A model generated the notes under the pieces. It worked only from the letters and a program-made list of their open reading frames with translations, had not been told where the DNA came from and did not search any database. From an uncultured Clostridia bacterium (GTDB taxonomy: Bacteria > Bacillota > Clostridia > Christensenellales > Borkfalkiaceae): DNA of 64,000 bases. The stretch covers positions 1 to 64,000 of the forward strand of contig CANRNP010000001.1 of assembly GCA_947632015.1 (NCBI GenBank). The letters run 5' to 3'. A program made the position numbers and the translations under genes. Shown piece after piece: positions 18,101 through 27,200 of the stretch (positions are counted from its first letter, which is position 1; each line of letters begins with the position of its first letter).

Positions 18101-19389
18101 TTCCCCTCTTCGGCGTCCTCAGGGTCGATGAGATAGGTCTGCGCCGTGAGGTAAGCCTTTCCCTCTTCGGCAAACATTTCGTCGAATTCCGCCTGCGAAT
18201 GCACGGTGTAACGGCTGAGCGCGCCGTCCTTCGTCCACCCGCAGAGCATGTAATCTTCGCCGAGGCGGAAATTCCCATCGAGAGGGACTTTTTCGCCCGC
18301 CCTCCCGATAAAGGGGACCTTCCACGGTTCGGGGCGCACCTCCCCTTCGGCGAGGTTTTCGAAATGGACCTCATAAAGGGAAGGCGGGGCGGGCAGCGCG
18401 CCGCTCCCCGTGACTTCGACCTTGATCCAGCCGACGCCGTCGCGGTACACTTCCACCCAGGCGTGCGCGCCCGAAGAATCGATCTCCGTCCATTCGTTTT
18501 CCCTTACGTTCCCCACAAAGCCGATGACGTAGCGGGCGGGAATGCCCAGCGTGCGGTAAAGGAGGGTCGCCGCCGAGGCAAAATGGCGGCAGACCCCTTG
18601 TTGATACTCGGTGAGGAAGGAGACGACGATGTCGTCGCTTTGATCGAGCGCGGGATCGTACCGCTCCGAATACTCCGCCGACGATTTTATGAATTCCGCG
18701 ACGGCGCCGACGACGTCCTTCCCCTCGCCGAGCCCGTTCTGTTCGGCGAGAGAGGAGAGCACCTGCCTCGTTCCGGCGGGGACGTTGAGATAGGAATCAT
18801 AGACAAATTCGCGGTAGGCAAGTTCGCGTTCGGAATATTCCTTCGCGGAAGAGACGTTCCCCTCCTCGTAAGAGATATAGTCCGCTAAGTAGCTCTTGCC
18901 CGTATCGCCCGCATAGGAGACGTCGCTCGTTTGCGCGTCGTATCCGCTGTTCTCGCGGCAGAGATAGTAGGGCAGGAAATACTGCCCGTTGTACGATATG
19001 ATCGTGATATGGTTGAGCGCATACCCCGAAGCCTGCATTTCGGCTCCGGCGAGACTGTTCATGCCGTTCACCCCGTCGAGATCGCCCCCGTAGCTTTTAG
19101 CGTTGTTCCAGCTTTTGCCCGTGTAATCGCCGAAACTCATGAGGCGGAAATACATGCGCTTGGTTTCGTACCCGAACACTTTCAGCGCCGTTTTGGCGTC
19201 GTTGCGGTCGTAGTCATCCTTCGTCAGATCGCCCGAAGTATCGAGTTTCTCGCTCACAGGGTCATCTCCGTCGCCCGTACTGTCGCCCGTCTCCCGCAGG
19301 AAGAGCGACGCGCCGTAGAGCACTAAGGCGAGCAAGATCACGATGAGCAGAGCGCCCACGATATAGATCGGTTTCGAACTGTGCTTCAT
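15142..19389 (-). CDS. Membrane-anchored double transglutaminase-like protein (operon gene 7)
   Basis: 1415 residues. One TM helix (about 8-30) puts the rest outside the cell. Two transglutaminase-core domains follow: QQGVCRHFASAATLL with Cys267 and His309, and REGICQHFAAAATLLFRA with Cys867 and His909. The third triad position is Asp925 in the second (GWIKVDAV) but Glu325 in the first (GWIKVEVT). The catalytic residues are exactly 600 residues apart. After each domain come InlB-like segments (MLCGWTKDGALSRYTV; DGEKYILFGWTEDG). A charged helical stretch (about 1160-1240) and two MBG modules form the C-terminus. It probably acts on surface proteins or peptides (cross-linking or proteolysis). 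It begins 10 nt after the AAA gene. Confidence 0.87.
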   Translation of the reverse strand: MKHSSKPIYIVGALLIVILLALVLYGASLFLRETGDSTGDGDDPVSEKLDTSGDLTKDDYDRNDAKTALKVFGYETKRMYFRLMSFGDYTGKSWNNAKSYGGDLDGVNGMNSLAGAEMQASGYALNHITIISYNGQYFLPYYLCRENSGYDAQTSDVSYAGDTGKSYLADYISYEEGNVSSAKEYSERELAYREFVYDSYLNVPAGTRQVLSSLAEQNGLGEGKDVVGAVAEFIKSSAEYSERYDPALDQSDDIVVSFLTEYQQGVCRHFASAATLLYRTLGIPARYVIGFVGNVRENEWTEIDSSGAHAWVEVYRDGVGWIKVEVTGSGALPAPPSLYEVHFENLAEGEVRPEPWKVPFIGRAGEKVPLDGNFRLGEDYMLCGWTKDGALSRYTVHSQAEFDEMFAEEGKAYLTAQTYLIDPEDAEEGKIGLYAVWAKDENKNGIPDWEDSGEYYTVTFRHTFEGVEYPADLSVLCNTTVELPALAPVEAENRAYRFAGWSREERYPLCEGELWGEVLFGELVVQSDETLYPLWQKLYTVEYRNREKGQTTFLQGTLPSAAQAVCGESVTTPERGALERDGEKYILFGWTEDGGLDSYLCETEEEREEFVLRASGRFIPAGGSYTVDEMLAVRDTLALYAVWKTDESATEPEEENRDTTFSKADPPHMPLFSVYANVDTSMYLRESSYGDYTYHGWAAGEDYPELLYGKYCYNYLTGAALGGDVYSVTIDSPFFLLPYYATMDDGYPVQTSDVRCSAKVSAPYTVPFRIYKYGEELPALTGELAAREKEYYAYVCAKYLSIPASTRRGLENILAEEGIAPDDPQIIDKIGSFVRGRARYNLDYDDGLDSSPDVVLAFLNEYREGICQHFAAAATLLFRAVGIPARYVTGYVGRVAANKDTVFYADQGHAWTEIYIAGSGWIKVDAVGNGDGAGQADPDFSLGDRSYRLTLVSETSGETEGLSLPSELGTYKAGQTVGLPAGVWLFRDGVPYTLLGWSTKEHDILRGEDEIPKPVLQKSYTVDPSHAKAGEIALHALWAEDKNQNGVPDWRELERYTVEYRSSSERDPDNWQKEVSDILPGTKIVLFGLNEYGAHAYLAERLGRNYILVGWTEELHAENGAYWIEGDPSRTFHDFLPAGAEYEVTGNVVFHAVWQRVSEADDELHRAKEQAKGELEDYVGQKSGLIEEREDLSEEQKREIEGELYGELLEKGVQGIEGAVDGEAVERALEAGKSQIDEYLKQFRRRLFIITQSRDFVYDGTYHSDSGFELAKERSALAPGHMLFFDAASVATIRDVGSVSNTLTVTVRNAQFQDVTEEYIISYEYGALTVTPRSIIVWAGSASEPFTGQTLTSEEYRVSEGLVEGHRVVVVLEGSLSKRGRASNRVVSVRIFNAEGEDVTKNYNIDTFDGKLELY

Positions 19390-19399
19390 ATTTCCTCCT

Positions 19400-21055
19400 C
19401 TACCCGTTCCGCGCGATGCGGCGGATATATTCTTTGCAGACGGTCATGCGTTCGCCGAACAATTCATCCAGAAAGTCGCACAACTCCTCGGACATGTTGC
19501 GCACATATACCGCGTTCTGCGCCTCCAACTTTCTCAAAACCTTTTTGGAGATGATGTCGTCGAGCGCGTCGAGTTCGTCCCCCCCGCAGTCGACAAACAC
19601 GGGGACGTAGCTCTTGATCTGCTTCATGATGCGGTTGCCGAACGAGATATGGAATTTCTCGCTCAGGAAGGCGTCGAGCTTGCCGAGGCGCCTTAAATTG
19701 CGCGACGTGATCTCAAAACACTCGCACGAGTCCTTTACGAGCGCGTCGAACTGCTCCGCGGAAAGGCGGATGTTGCGGCAACTCTCCGCGCGGAAGGGCT
19801 CGCTCTTCCGGTCGAGGTTGAGCACCATCGCACGGTCGTACACCTTATCCGAGATCGCAAACGTCGAATCGTCGTTGTTCGCCGTGCCGATGAACCACAT
19901 GTTTTCGGGAAGTTTGATCCGCCCCTCGTTGAGGAGCTTGGGATCGGTTTTCCACTTGTCCGAGACGACTTCGAGGAGCCGCGCTTCGGGGTCGGGGATC
20001 TCCAAGAGAGACAGAAACTCCGCGAAATAATATTCCACGCGGGCGATATTCATCTCGTCGAGAATGGTGATGTAGATATTTTTGTTATAGTTCGCCTCGT
20101 ACATTTTTTGCAGGAGCAACGTCTCGTTGAACCGCTTGGTGAACTCGTTATAGTAGCCGAGAAGATCGGTGCGCTCCTTCCACATGGGCTGGACGGGGAT
20201 CACCGTAGACGGGTTTTCGAGGAATTCCCCGAAGGCGTAGGCGAGGGAAGTTTTTCCCGTGCCCGACATGCCCTGCAAAATGAGGATGCGGGAGACGGCA
20301 AGCCCCGCGATAAAGCGGCGGATGTCCGATATGTCGTAATAAAGCCCCAACTTGTTCGCCGCAAAATTGCGGAATTCTTCGCAAAGTTCTTTTAAGGTAA
20401 CCTCTTCGTCGAACCCGCCGCCCATAACGCGGTAGGGGTCGTTATCGAGCTCCGCGAGCAGGCTGAAACGGGGCTTTTCCACCTGTTCCTTCTTTCTAAG
20501 CTCCTCTTCTTCCTTGCGGCGGCGCTCCTCGGCGTTCTTCCGCGCGATGACTTGCGACTGGAAGCGGATGCGCCTTTTGAGCGCGGCGACCGTACGGCTG
20601 CGGCGGAAATTGACAAAGATCATACAGCCTGCGAGAATGGGCAACAGGAGCAGATGGGAAAGAAAGAGGGTGCCGCCGATACCCGAAGGCTCCGAGGCGC
20701 TCATGTAGTACCAGATCTCCGCCTCCAAATAGCAATAGATGAGGGAAATGATGATGAGCGCCAAGCTCCAACGCTGTAACTTGATGTCGTTGGCGGTGCG
20801 GAAGAGCGCGTTCGATGCGTTGAGCCGATACAGAATGAACAGCAAGACAGGCAGCGCCACGAGGATCGCGATGAAAACGAATCCGACCGCTTCGCCGTTC
20901 AGACCCAACGTCTCCACGAAATTTTTCCAGCCCTCGCTGTCCGAATAGAACAGGATCAACGAGGACAGAACAAGTCCCCCCACGATCAGCGTGAGGATCA
21001 AAAGAATCAGCGGCAACAGAAACCGTGCGCGCACGCTCTTTCCCGGCTTACTCAT
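19400..21055 (-). CDS. Membrane-anchored McrB-like AAA+ ATPase, four TM helices (operon gene 6)
   Basis: 551 residues. Four hydrophobic helices (about 11-36, 56-78, 95-117, 128-150) are followed by a charged linker (170-195) and a cytoplasmic AAA_5/McrB-type domain. Walker A is GMSGTGKT (262-269), Walker B ILDEMN, and sensor 1 lies in FIGTANNDD. The C-terminal part has a CGG..ELDALDDI motif shared with its paralogues. Residues about 225-425 are almost identical to the gene at 22894-24207. Such ATPases form rings that remodel or load partner complexes. The start overlaps the coiled-coil gene by 8 nt. An evolutionary link to MoxR/McrB is clear at the motif level; the partner is inferred from context. 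Confidence 0.88.
   Translation of the reverse strand: MSKPGKSVRARFLLPLILLILTLIVGGLVLSSLILFYSDSEGWKNFVETLGLNGEAVGFVFIAILVALPVLLFILYRLNASNALFRTANDIKLQRWSLALIIISLIYCYLEAEIWYYMSASEPSGIGGTLFLSHLLLLPILAGCMIFVNFRRSRTVAALKRRIRFQSQVIARKNAEERRRKEEEELRKKEQVEKPRFSLLAELDNDPYRVMGGGFDEEVTLKELCEEFRNFAANKLGLYYDISDIRRFIAGLAVSRILILQGMSGTGKTSLAYAFGEFLENPSTVIPVQPMWKERTDLLGYYNEFTKRFNETLLLQKMYEANYNKNIYITILDEMNIARVEYYFAEFLSLLEIPDPEARLLEVVSDKWKTDPKLLNEGRIKLPENMWFIGTANNDDSTFAISDKVYDRAMVLNLDRKSEPFRAESCRNIRLSAEQFDALVKDSCECFEITSRNLRRLGKLDAFLSEKFHISFGNRIMKQIKSYVPVFVDCGGDELDALDDIISKKVLRKLEAQNAVYVRNMSEELCDFLDELFGERMTVCKEYIRRIARNG
19792..20385. repeat. 594-bp near-identical AAA core, copy 1
   Basis: Direct repeat of 23289-23882 at an offset of 3497 bp. 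By eye there are about 25 mismatches (about 96% identity), eleven of them within one 30-bp stretch. Identity stops sharply at both ends, inside the two AAA genes. Confidence 0.92.
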
Positions 21056-22880
21056 CTTCCCCCTCTCCTGCGCCGTCCGCCTTCGGGAAGTCCCCTTCCG
21101 CCGCTTCGGGCTCTTTGTCTCTTTCTATCGTTTCTATCGTTTCGGGCTGTTCGTCTCTTTCGACCGTTTCCGCCGTTTCGGGCTGTTCGTCTTTTTCGAC
21201 CGTTTCCGCTTTTGGCGGCGTTTCTGCGGGTTCCGTTTCCCCGCGCTTTTTTTTCTGCGCCATGATGGAAGCTACAAGCGCCCGCCACATTTCGCGGCGG
21301 ATGCGCCGTTTCGTCTTTTTCCACTGCCCGCGGAAGAATACCTGAAAGAGGGCGTACTCCTTTTCCAGCTCGCGGAAAGCCTCTTCGGACGTGAAATCGT
21401 CGGACGGGGCGGTATAACCCTGTTCAAAGCGCAACGCATTCAGCCTGCCCTGCGCCAGAGCGCGCGCCTCTTCCGACTTGCGCAATTCCTCCGTGCGGTC
21501 TGCGAGTTCCCCCTCTTTTTCGCGCAGAAGGGCGCGGTGCTCCCCGTCGCGCGCGTTGAGCTCGCGATAGTATTCCTCCTCGGCGGCACGGAGTTCTTCG
21601 CGGTGCGCCGCCCGCTCGCCGTCGCGCTCGCGCGCCATTTCGTCGAGCCGCGCTCCTACCTCCGCCAGCTCCCTGCCGTGCCGTTCGTTGAGCTTTTCGA
21701 TCTCGTTGCGGTGCCCCGATATGACGAGGTTGAACTTCTCGATCTCGCCATTCAAACGCTCGATCTCCGCGCGGCAGGAAACGAGTTCTTCGTGCTCCGC
21801 CTCTAATTCGTTGTTGCGCGTCTCCAAGAGGAGCATATACTCCTCAGGGTCCCCCGCGCGCTCTTCGATACGGCGGCGAAGCGCCTTTAAGAGCTCCTTC
21901 CTCCGCTCGGCCTCCGCCTCTCTGCGCCGCGCTTCCTCCTTTTCGTACTCCGCTTCGAGGTAGTCCTCGATGCCGAGCCCGTGCTCATAGGTAAGAAAGG
22001 AGGCGAGCATTGCCGTTTCGGCAAATTCCTCGGCAAAGGCTCCGGGAAGCGGGGCGATCGTCTTTTCCTCTTTGAGGACGGTGTAGCCGTCCTTTGTGTA
22101 GGAAGAGAGAAATTCGTAGAGGGCGACCACCTCTTTGAAGTTCTTGTCCATGCGCAAAACGTTGGTTTTGGTAATGGGCGGTTTGAGTTTATCCACCTTT
22201 GCGACTTCGAGCATCAGCGGCGTGCGGAGATAGAAATACACCGAACGCAGAATGAGATCGATGCGGTCTACCGCGTCCTTCATGGGGTTGTGTTCGAGCA
22301 GATACGGATCGTCCTTCCGCTCTTCGGAAAGTTCCATGCGGTAGACGAGGCGCTCTTTGTTGAGGTTGACGACCTTATCGAACTTCACTTCGCCCGTGTA
22401 GGTGTTGGTGAGCTCCAAGATCTTGTGATAGCGCAGGGAGACGAAATCGCGCAGGTTGCAGAGCACCATGTAGAGAAAACGGTTCTCATAGACGGAATAG
22501 TCGTTGAGGCGCTCCACGGTATAGAGACGGTCGGGGATGATGTCGTTCCCCTTCTGCTCCCGCGAAATATAATTGCTGTGCCGCGCCAGATGCTCGACCG
22601 ATTCCCGCGAGACGTGCTTCACCTTTTCGATCTCCACCGTTTCGCCGTTGGAGAGAATGAACTGCCGCTCCTCGCCGATCGCCTTTTCGAGAAAGGGAAG
22701 CCCCCGCTCGATGGCTTCGATCCAGTCCTCCTCGATGACGCAACTCGTGCGCGTGACCGTGAGGCGGTCCTTTTCGGCGTCCGCACGGGCGATCGCCTCG
22801 CGGCGCTGCCCCGCCTCCTTTGAAGCGGTCTGCTTGCGGTATTCGAGAAATGCGCGATATAAAAGGTCTGTCAGGGTCAT
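21048..22880 (-). CDS. Coiled-coil protein with DUF2357-like N-terminal region (operon gene 5)
   Basis: 610 residues. Residues 1-300 include ERLNDYSVYENRFLYMVLCN, which resembles the (Y/P)ENRF segment of DUF2357 proteins that partner McrB-like ATPases; this match is from memory and tentative. Residues about 310-490 are a long E/R/K-rich coiled coil. A basic helix (FRGQWKKTKRRIRREMWRAL) follows, then an acidic tail with three imperfect copies of ETVEKDEQPET. I see no TM helix and no recognisable nuclease motif. It sits between the two AAA genes, 13 nt after one and overlapping the other by 8 nt, so it is a likely scaffold or substrate for them. Confidence 0.82.
   Translation of the reverse strand: MTLTDLLYRAFLEYRKQTASKEAGQRREAIARADAEKDRLTVTRTSCVIEEDWIEAIERGLPFLEKAIGEERQFILSNGETVEIEKVKHVSRESVEHLARHSNYISREQKGNDIIPDRLYTVERLNDYSVYENRFLYMVLCNLRDFVSLRYHKILELTNTYTGEVKFDKVVNLNKERLVYRMELSEERKDDPYLLEHNPMKDAVDRIDLILRSVYFYLRTPLMLEVAKVDKLKPPITKTNVLRMDKNFKEVVALYEFLSSYTKDGYTVLKEEKTIAPLPGAFAEEFAETAMLASFLTYEHGLGIEDYLEAEYEKEEARRREAEAERRKELLKALRRRIEERAGDPEEYMLLLETRNNELEAEHEELVSCRAEIERLNGEIEKFNLVISGHRNEIEKLNERHGRELAEVGARLDEMARERDGERAAHREELRAAEEEYYRELNARDGEHRALLREKEGELADRTEELRKSEEARALAQGRLNALRFEQGYTAPSDDFTSEEAFRELEKEYALFQVFFRGQWKKTKRRIRREMWRALVASIMAQKKKRGETEPAETPPKAETVEKDEQPETAETVERDEQPETIETIERDKEPEAAEGDFPKADGAGEGEDE
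21105..21212. repeat. In-frame tandem repeat encoding the acidic tail
   Basis: About three imperfect copies of a 33-39-nt unit (tttcgggctgttcgtctctt and variants) encode TVEKDEQPE-like peptides at the C-terminus of the coiled-coil protein. Confidence 0.75.
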
Positions 22881-22893
22881 GGCTCTCTCCCGC

Positions 22894-24207
22894 CTATGCG
22901 TTGTTTGCGAGCCTGCGGATGTATTCCTTGCAGGCGGTCATTTCCTCTTCGCCGAACAGCCCGTCGAGGAAGGCGCAGACCTCCTCCGCCATGCTCCGCA
23001 CATATACGGTGTTCTGCGTTTCCAGCTTGCGGAAAACTTTTTTGGCGACGATGTCGTCGAGCGCTTCGAGCTCCCGCCCGCCGCACACGACATAGACGGG
23101 GATATACGCCTTGATCTGCTTCATGATGCGGTTCCCGAAGGTGAGGTGGAAGGTCTTGATGAGATATTCGTCCAACGTCTCCAACTTTTCGAGCGTTTCC
23201 GCGGAGACGGTGTAAGCGCTCATCGCCGCCGCGGCGAGATCGGTAAAGTCCTTCGCCGAAAGACGGACCGTTCTGCTCGACGCCACATGGAAGGGCTCGC
23301 TCTTCCGGTCGAGGTTGAGCACCATCGCGCGGTCGTACACCTTATCCGAGATCGCAAACGTCGAATCGTCGTTGTTCGCCGTGCCGATGAACCACATGTT
23401 TTCGGGGAGCTTGATCCGCCCCTCTTTGAGGAGTTTGGGATCGGTCTCCCACTTGTCCGAGACGACTTCGAGGAGCCGCGCTTCGGGGTCAGGGATCTCC
23501 AAGAGGGACAGAAACTCCGCGAAATAATATTCCACGCGGGCGATGTTCATCTCGTCGAGAATGGTGATGTAGATATTTTTGTTGTAGTTCGCCTCGTACA
23601 TTTTTTGCAGGAGCAACGTCTCGTTGAACCGCTTGGTGAACTCGTTATAATAGCCGAGAAGATCGGTGCGCTCCTTCCACATGGGCTGGACGGGGATAAT
23701 GGTGGAGGGATTCTCCAAAAACTCCCCGAAGGCGTAGGCAAGGGAAGTTTTTCCCGTGCCCGACATGCCCTGCAAAATGAGGATGCGGGAGACGGCAAGC
23801 CCCGCGATAAAGCGGCGGATGTCCGATATATCGTAATAAAGCCCCAACTTGTTCGCCGCAAAATTGCGGAATTCTTCGCAAAATCCCGCGAGCGTTGCCG
23901 TATCGAAGGATTCGGCTGGCGGTTTGCCGTAATAGCGGTCGTCGAGTTCGTTGAGCATGGAAAAGCGGCTCGCCGTCGCCTCTTTTTTCGCCGTTTCCCC
24001 CGCCGCCGCGGCGCCTTTCGGTCTTTTCCGCATCCGCTTCATCGCTTTGGAAAAGCGACTTTCCTTCATCATGACGGAGATGATGAGAAGCAGGATGATC
24101 GCGAGGATGATGACGATATAGATGATTATGGCGAGCGGCGCGGTCATTTTGCTCCATGCCCACTTCAAAAAGTTGTTGACGTCGTCGAAGATCACAAGTA
24201 ATTGCAT
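22894..24207 (-). CDS. Membrane-anchored McrB-like AAA+ ATPase, one TM helix (operon gene 4)
   Basis: 437 residues. A single strong TM helix (about 21-47, TAPLAIIIYIVIILAIILLL) is followed by a basic linker and an AAA_5 domain: Walker A GMSGTGKT (147-154), Walker B ILDEMN, sensor GTANNDD. The C-terminus has VCGGRELEALDDIVAKKV, paralogous to the gene at 19400-21055 at roughly 70% there, against near-identity in the core. It starts 1 nt after the GH3/AAA fusion stop. It probably forms a ring with, or alternative to, its paralogue at the cytoplasmic face of the membrane. Confidence 0.88.
   Translation of the reverse strand: MQLLVIFDDVNNFLKWAWSKMTAPLAIIIYIVIILAIILLLIISVMMKESRFSKAMKRMRKRPKGAAAAGETAKKEATASRFSMLNELDDRYYGKPPAESFDTATLAGFCEEFRNFAANKLGLYYDISDIRRFIAGLAVSRILILQGMSGTGKTSLAYAFGEFLENPSTIIPVQPMWKERTDLLGYYNEFTKRFNETLLLQKMYEANYNKNIYITILDEMNIARVEYYFAEFLSLLEIPDPEARLLEVVSDKWETDPKLLKEGRIKLPENMWFIGTANNDDSTFAISDKVYDRAMVLNLDRKSEPFHVASSRTVRLSAKDFTDLAAAAMSAYTVSAETLEKLETLDEYLIKTFHLTFGNRIMKQIKAYIPVYVVCGGRELEALDDIVAKKVFRKLETQNTVYVRSMAEEVCAFLDGLFGEEEMTACKEYIRRLANNA
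23289..23882. repeat. 594-bp near-identical AAA core, copy 2
   Basis: Partner of 19792-20385, same orientation. It covers Walker A through sensor 1 in the protein. Confidence 0.92.
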
Positions 24208-24208
24208 A

Positions 24209-27200
24209 TCATTCCTCTCCTTCTTCGCGGATGTTGCGCAGCATTCTCGCGCACCGCGGGAGGTCCTCTCCGAAAATTTCGTTCAGAACGGGCAGAAGTT
24301 TATCCGTCCCCGTCCGCCGCCAGATGGCGAGCATGCGGGCGAGCAGTTTTACCGCCACCACGCTGTCGAGCGCCTCTTCCTGCGTGCCGCCGCAGGCAAG
24401 ATAGACCGCCGCGTAATTCTCCGTCATGAGCCAGAGCCGATTCCCGATGCGGTAAGGCTCCCGCGCGTTGACGGCGCTCTCCAAACGGTCTACCCGCTTC
24501 CAGAGGGCCTCGTCGATCTCGCACGTCATTTTGGCGAGACGGTCGGATTCCGCCAGCTGGCGGTAGCCGTAAGGGCTCGTGAGACGCTTCCCCTCCCGCG
24601 GCGGAGCGGGCGTGAGTTCGGGAGTGAGCCACGACGCGACGTCCGCCACACAGGCGGGCAACTCTTCGGGGCTCTGCCCCTCGGACAGAATGAGGAGAAA
24701 ACGAAGATTCGGCGCGAGCGCGCACTGTTCGCCCGATCCGAGATCGAGCGGCTTTGCGCGGGGATCGCCGAGCCGCTCGGCGACGGGCGCGAAATATCCC
24801 TCCAACGCCGACAGCTTCACCCGGTTGAGCACCGCGAACTGCAAATAGGGCTTTAATTCGTTTGCGGAGACGATGGCGCGGTAGATGTTGCTCTTCACAC
24901 GCACGCCGTGGACGCCGTCTTTATAGAGAAGGTCGTCCAGGTCGCGGCAACGCTCCGCCCCTTCCATGTAGAAGGGAGAGCCGAAGTACTCGGCGAGCAG
25001 TCCCGCCAGCTTTACGAGCGGCTTTACGGGGCCGCGCAGAATGAGACAGCGGGTGGAGGCGAGCGCCGAAAAGAGGGAACGCACCGTATCGGCGCTCATC
25101 ACGAGCCCGCTATCCGCCGTGAACGCGGAGAGCTCCTCGCACGCCCGCGCAAAGGTGAGCGATTCGTCGAAATATGCCTCCCCTTCCTCTCCGCCGCCGC
25201 GAAGAGTCTCCTCCGTCTCCTTTTCTTCCAGCGCCTTCACGAAGAATTGCTCCAAAGGGGCATTTTCCGCCGACTCCGCGCCGTCGAGACGGACGGCGCT
25301 CTCAGGCAGGCTTGCGATAGCGCCCTTGCCCCGCGTTGCGCGTTCGCAGATGAGCGCGGCGCAGGAGAGCAGCAAGAGAAAATTCACGAAAAACATGAGA
25401 CCGCCGAAGCCGCCGAACGAGACCCCTGCGCTCGCCGCGGCGATGAGGAATACGTCCGCGATCGCCGAAATGGCGAGCATGATCAGCGCGGCAATGCGCA
25501 TGATCTTGTGCTCCTTGCGGTTGCGGAGAATGCGGGATCGCGCGTCTTTCAGCGTGTATCCCCCGTGCATGACGTTGGTTTCGCTCAAAAGATAATCGGA
25601 GATCGCCTCTTCCTTTTCCGCCCTCGGCTCCCCCGCGACCGTAAACACGCCTTTGAGGCGGATGTCGGTGACGGACGCGCCGATATAGAGGGTATAGGCG
25701 CCGCCGTCCGTGGAGAAGGTGTGCGAATCTTCGTTGTAATAGCAAAATCTTTCCGCGGGCAAAGCGATCTCGACGGGCTTGCTCTCGCCCGCGGCAAGTT
25801 CCACTTTTTCGAAGGCGACAAGCTCTTTCAGGGGGCGGACCCCCTTCTTCCCCGCATACACCTGCACGACCTCTTTCCCCGCAAAGGAGCCGAGGTTGGT
25901 TACGGTGAAGCGTACGGAGCGTTCCCCGATTTCAAGCCCCGAATAGGCGAAGGGGGAATAGCCCAGCCCGTGCCCGAAGGGATAGCGGGGCGGCGTGCCC
26001 GAAAGATCGTAACGGCGGTAGCCGACGAGCCCGCCCATGCGGTTGCGGCCCGCGTCTTTATATTTTTTGGAGACGAGGAACAGCTCGTCGGTGTTATCGT
26101 AGCCCGTGCGGGTGAGTTTGCCCGAAGGATTCACCTTGCCCGCGAGCACCCCCATCAGAGCGTCCTGCGCAAAACCGCCCTCCGCGGGGGCGAGCAGGAC
26201 TGCGTGCAACTTTTCGTCGAAGCCCATCTCCACGGGACGGTCCCCGCCGACGACGGCGACGATCTTCTTCCCCGTGCGGACGAGCGCGTCGATGAGCGCA
26301 AGCTGGCAGGCGGGCAAAGCGAGGCTCTTTATCAGCGACATTTCGTTCTCCCGCGCGCCGAGCCCCAAAAAGAGCAGGACGACGTCCGCCTCCTCGGCAA
26401 CGCGCACCGCTTCGGGGATGAGCTCCTCGCTCCGCTCTTCCGTGAGCGAATAGCCCTCCGCCTGCCCCGCGAACCGCAGGTTATGATCGGGTCCCGCCAA
26501 CCGCGAAAAGCGCACGGCAAAGCTCTCTTCCCCCTCCGTGGCGAGCGCGCCGACGACGGCGACCTTCGTTTCGGGGGAGAGGGGCAGGACCTCTTTGTTC
26601 TTCATCAAGACGATGCTCTCTTCCGCCGCCCTGCGGCAGAGGGATTCGGGATGTTCGGGCGGGAGAGTTTTGAGCGACGACAGCCTTTGCGCCAAGCCGA
26701 TGACCCGATCGACCGCCTCGTCGAGCCGCTCTTCGGAAAGCGCCCGCCCCGAACGGACCTCTTCGGCAAGCTCCTCCTCGGTGGCAGTCCCCTCCTCGAC
26801 CCGCTCCTTCAAACGGCGGTATCTGCCGAGGGCGGAATCGAGGGGCAGAACGGCGCCGCCCAAAAACACGTTCCCGCCCAAGAGCTCGTTAAAATCGGCG
26901 TCGAGCGGGACGTTCTCGCAGAAGAGGAAGCTCTCCCCCTTCGAAGCCTCACGCACCATGCGGCGGTTGACGTCCGAATAGTCCCCCGAAAGAGGGGCAA
27001 GCGAGGCGCGCAAAGCGTCCGCATTCCCCTTTTCCTGCGCGACGCGGAAGGGGATCTCATAGAACTTTTTGAGCGCCTCGTCGCTGCGGCGGACGTCGAG
27101 ATATTCCGCGTCCTCTTCCCGCAGGGAATATTCGCTCAGACAGCTCCCCACGTTGGCGCGGCGGATCCCTTCGAGACAGCTCCCGCCCAGCGCGCCGCAG

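Noticed and set aside
16663-18888. 741-residue plus-strand ORF
   Set aside because: Antisense shadow of the transglutaminase gene; no ribosome site or family resemblance.
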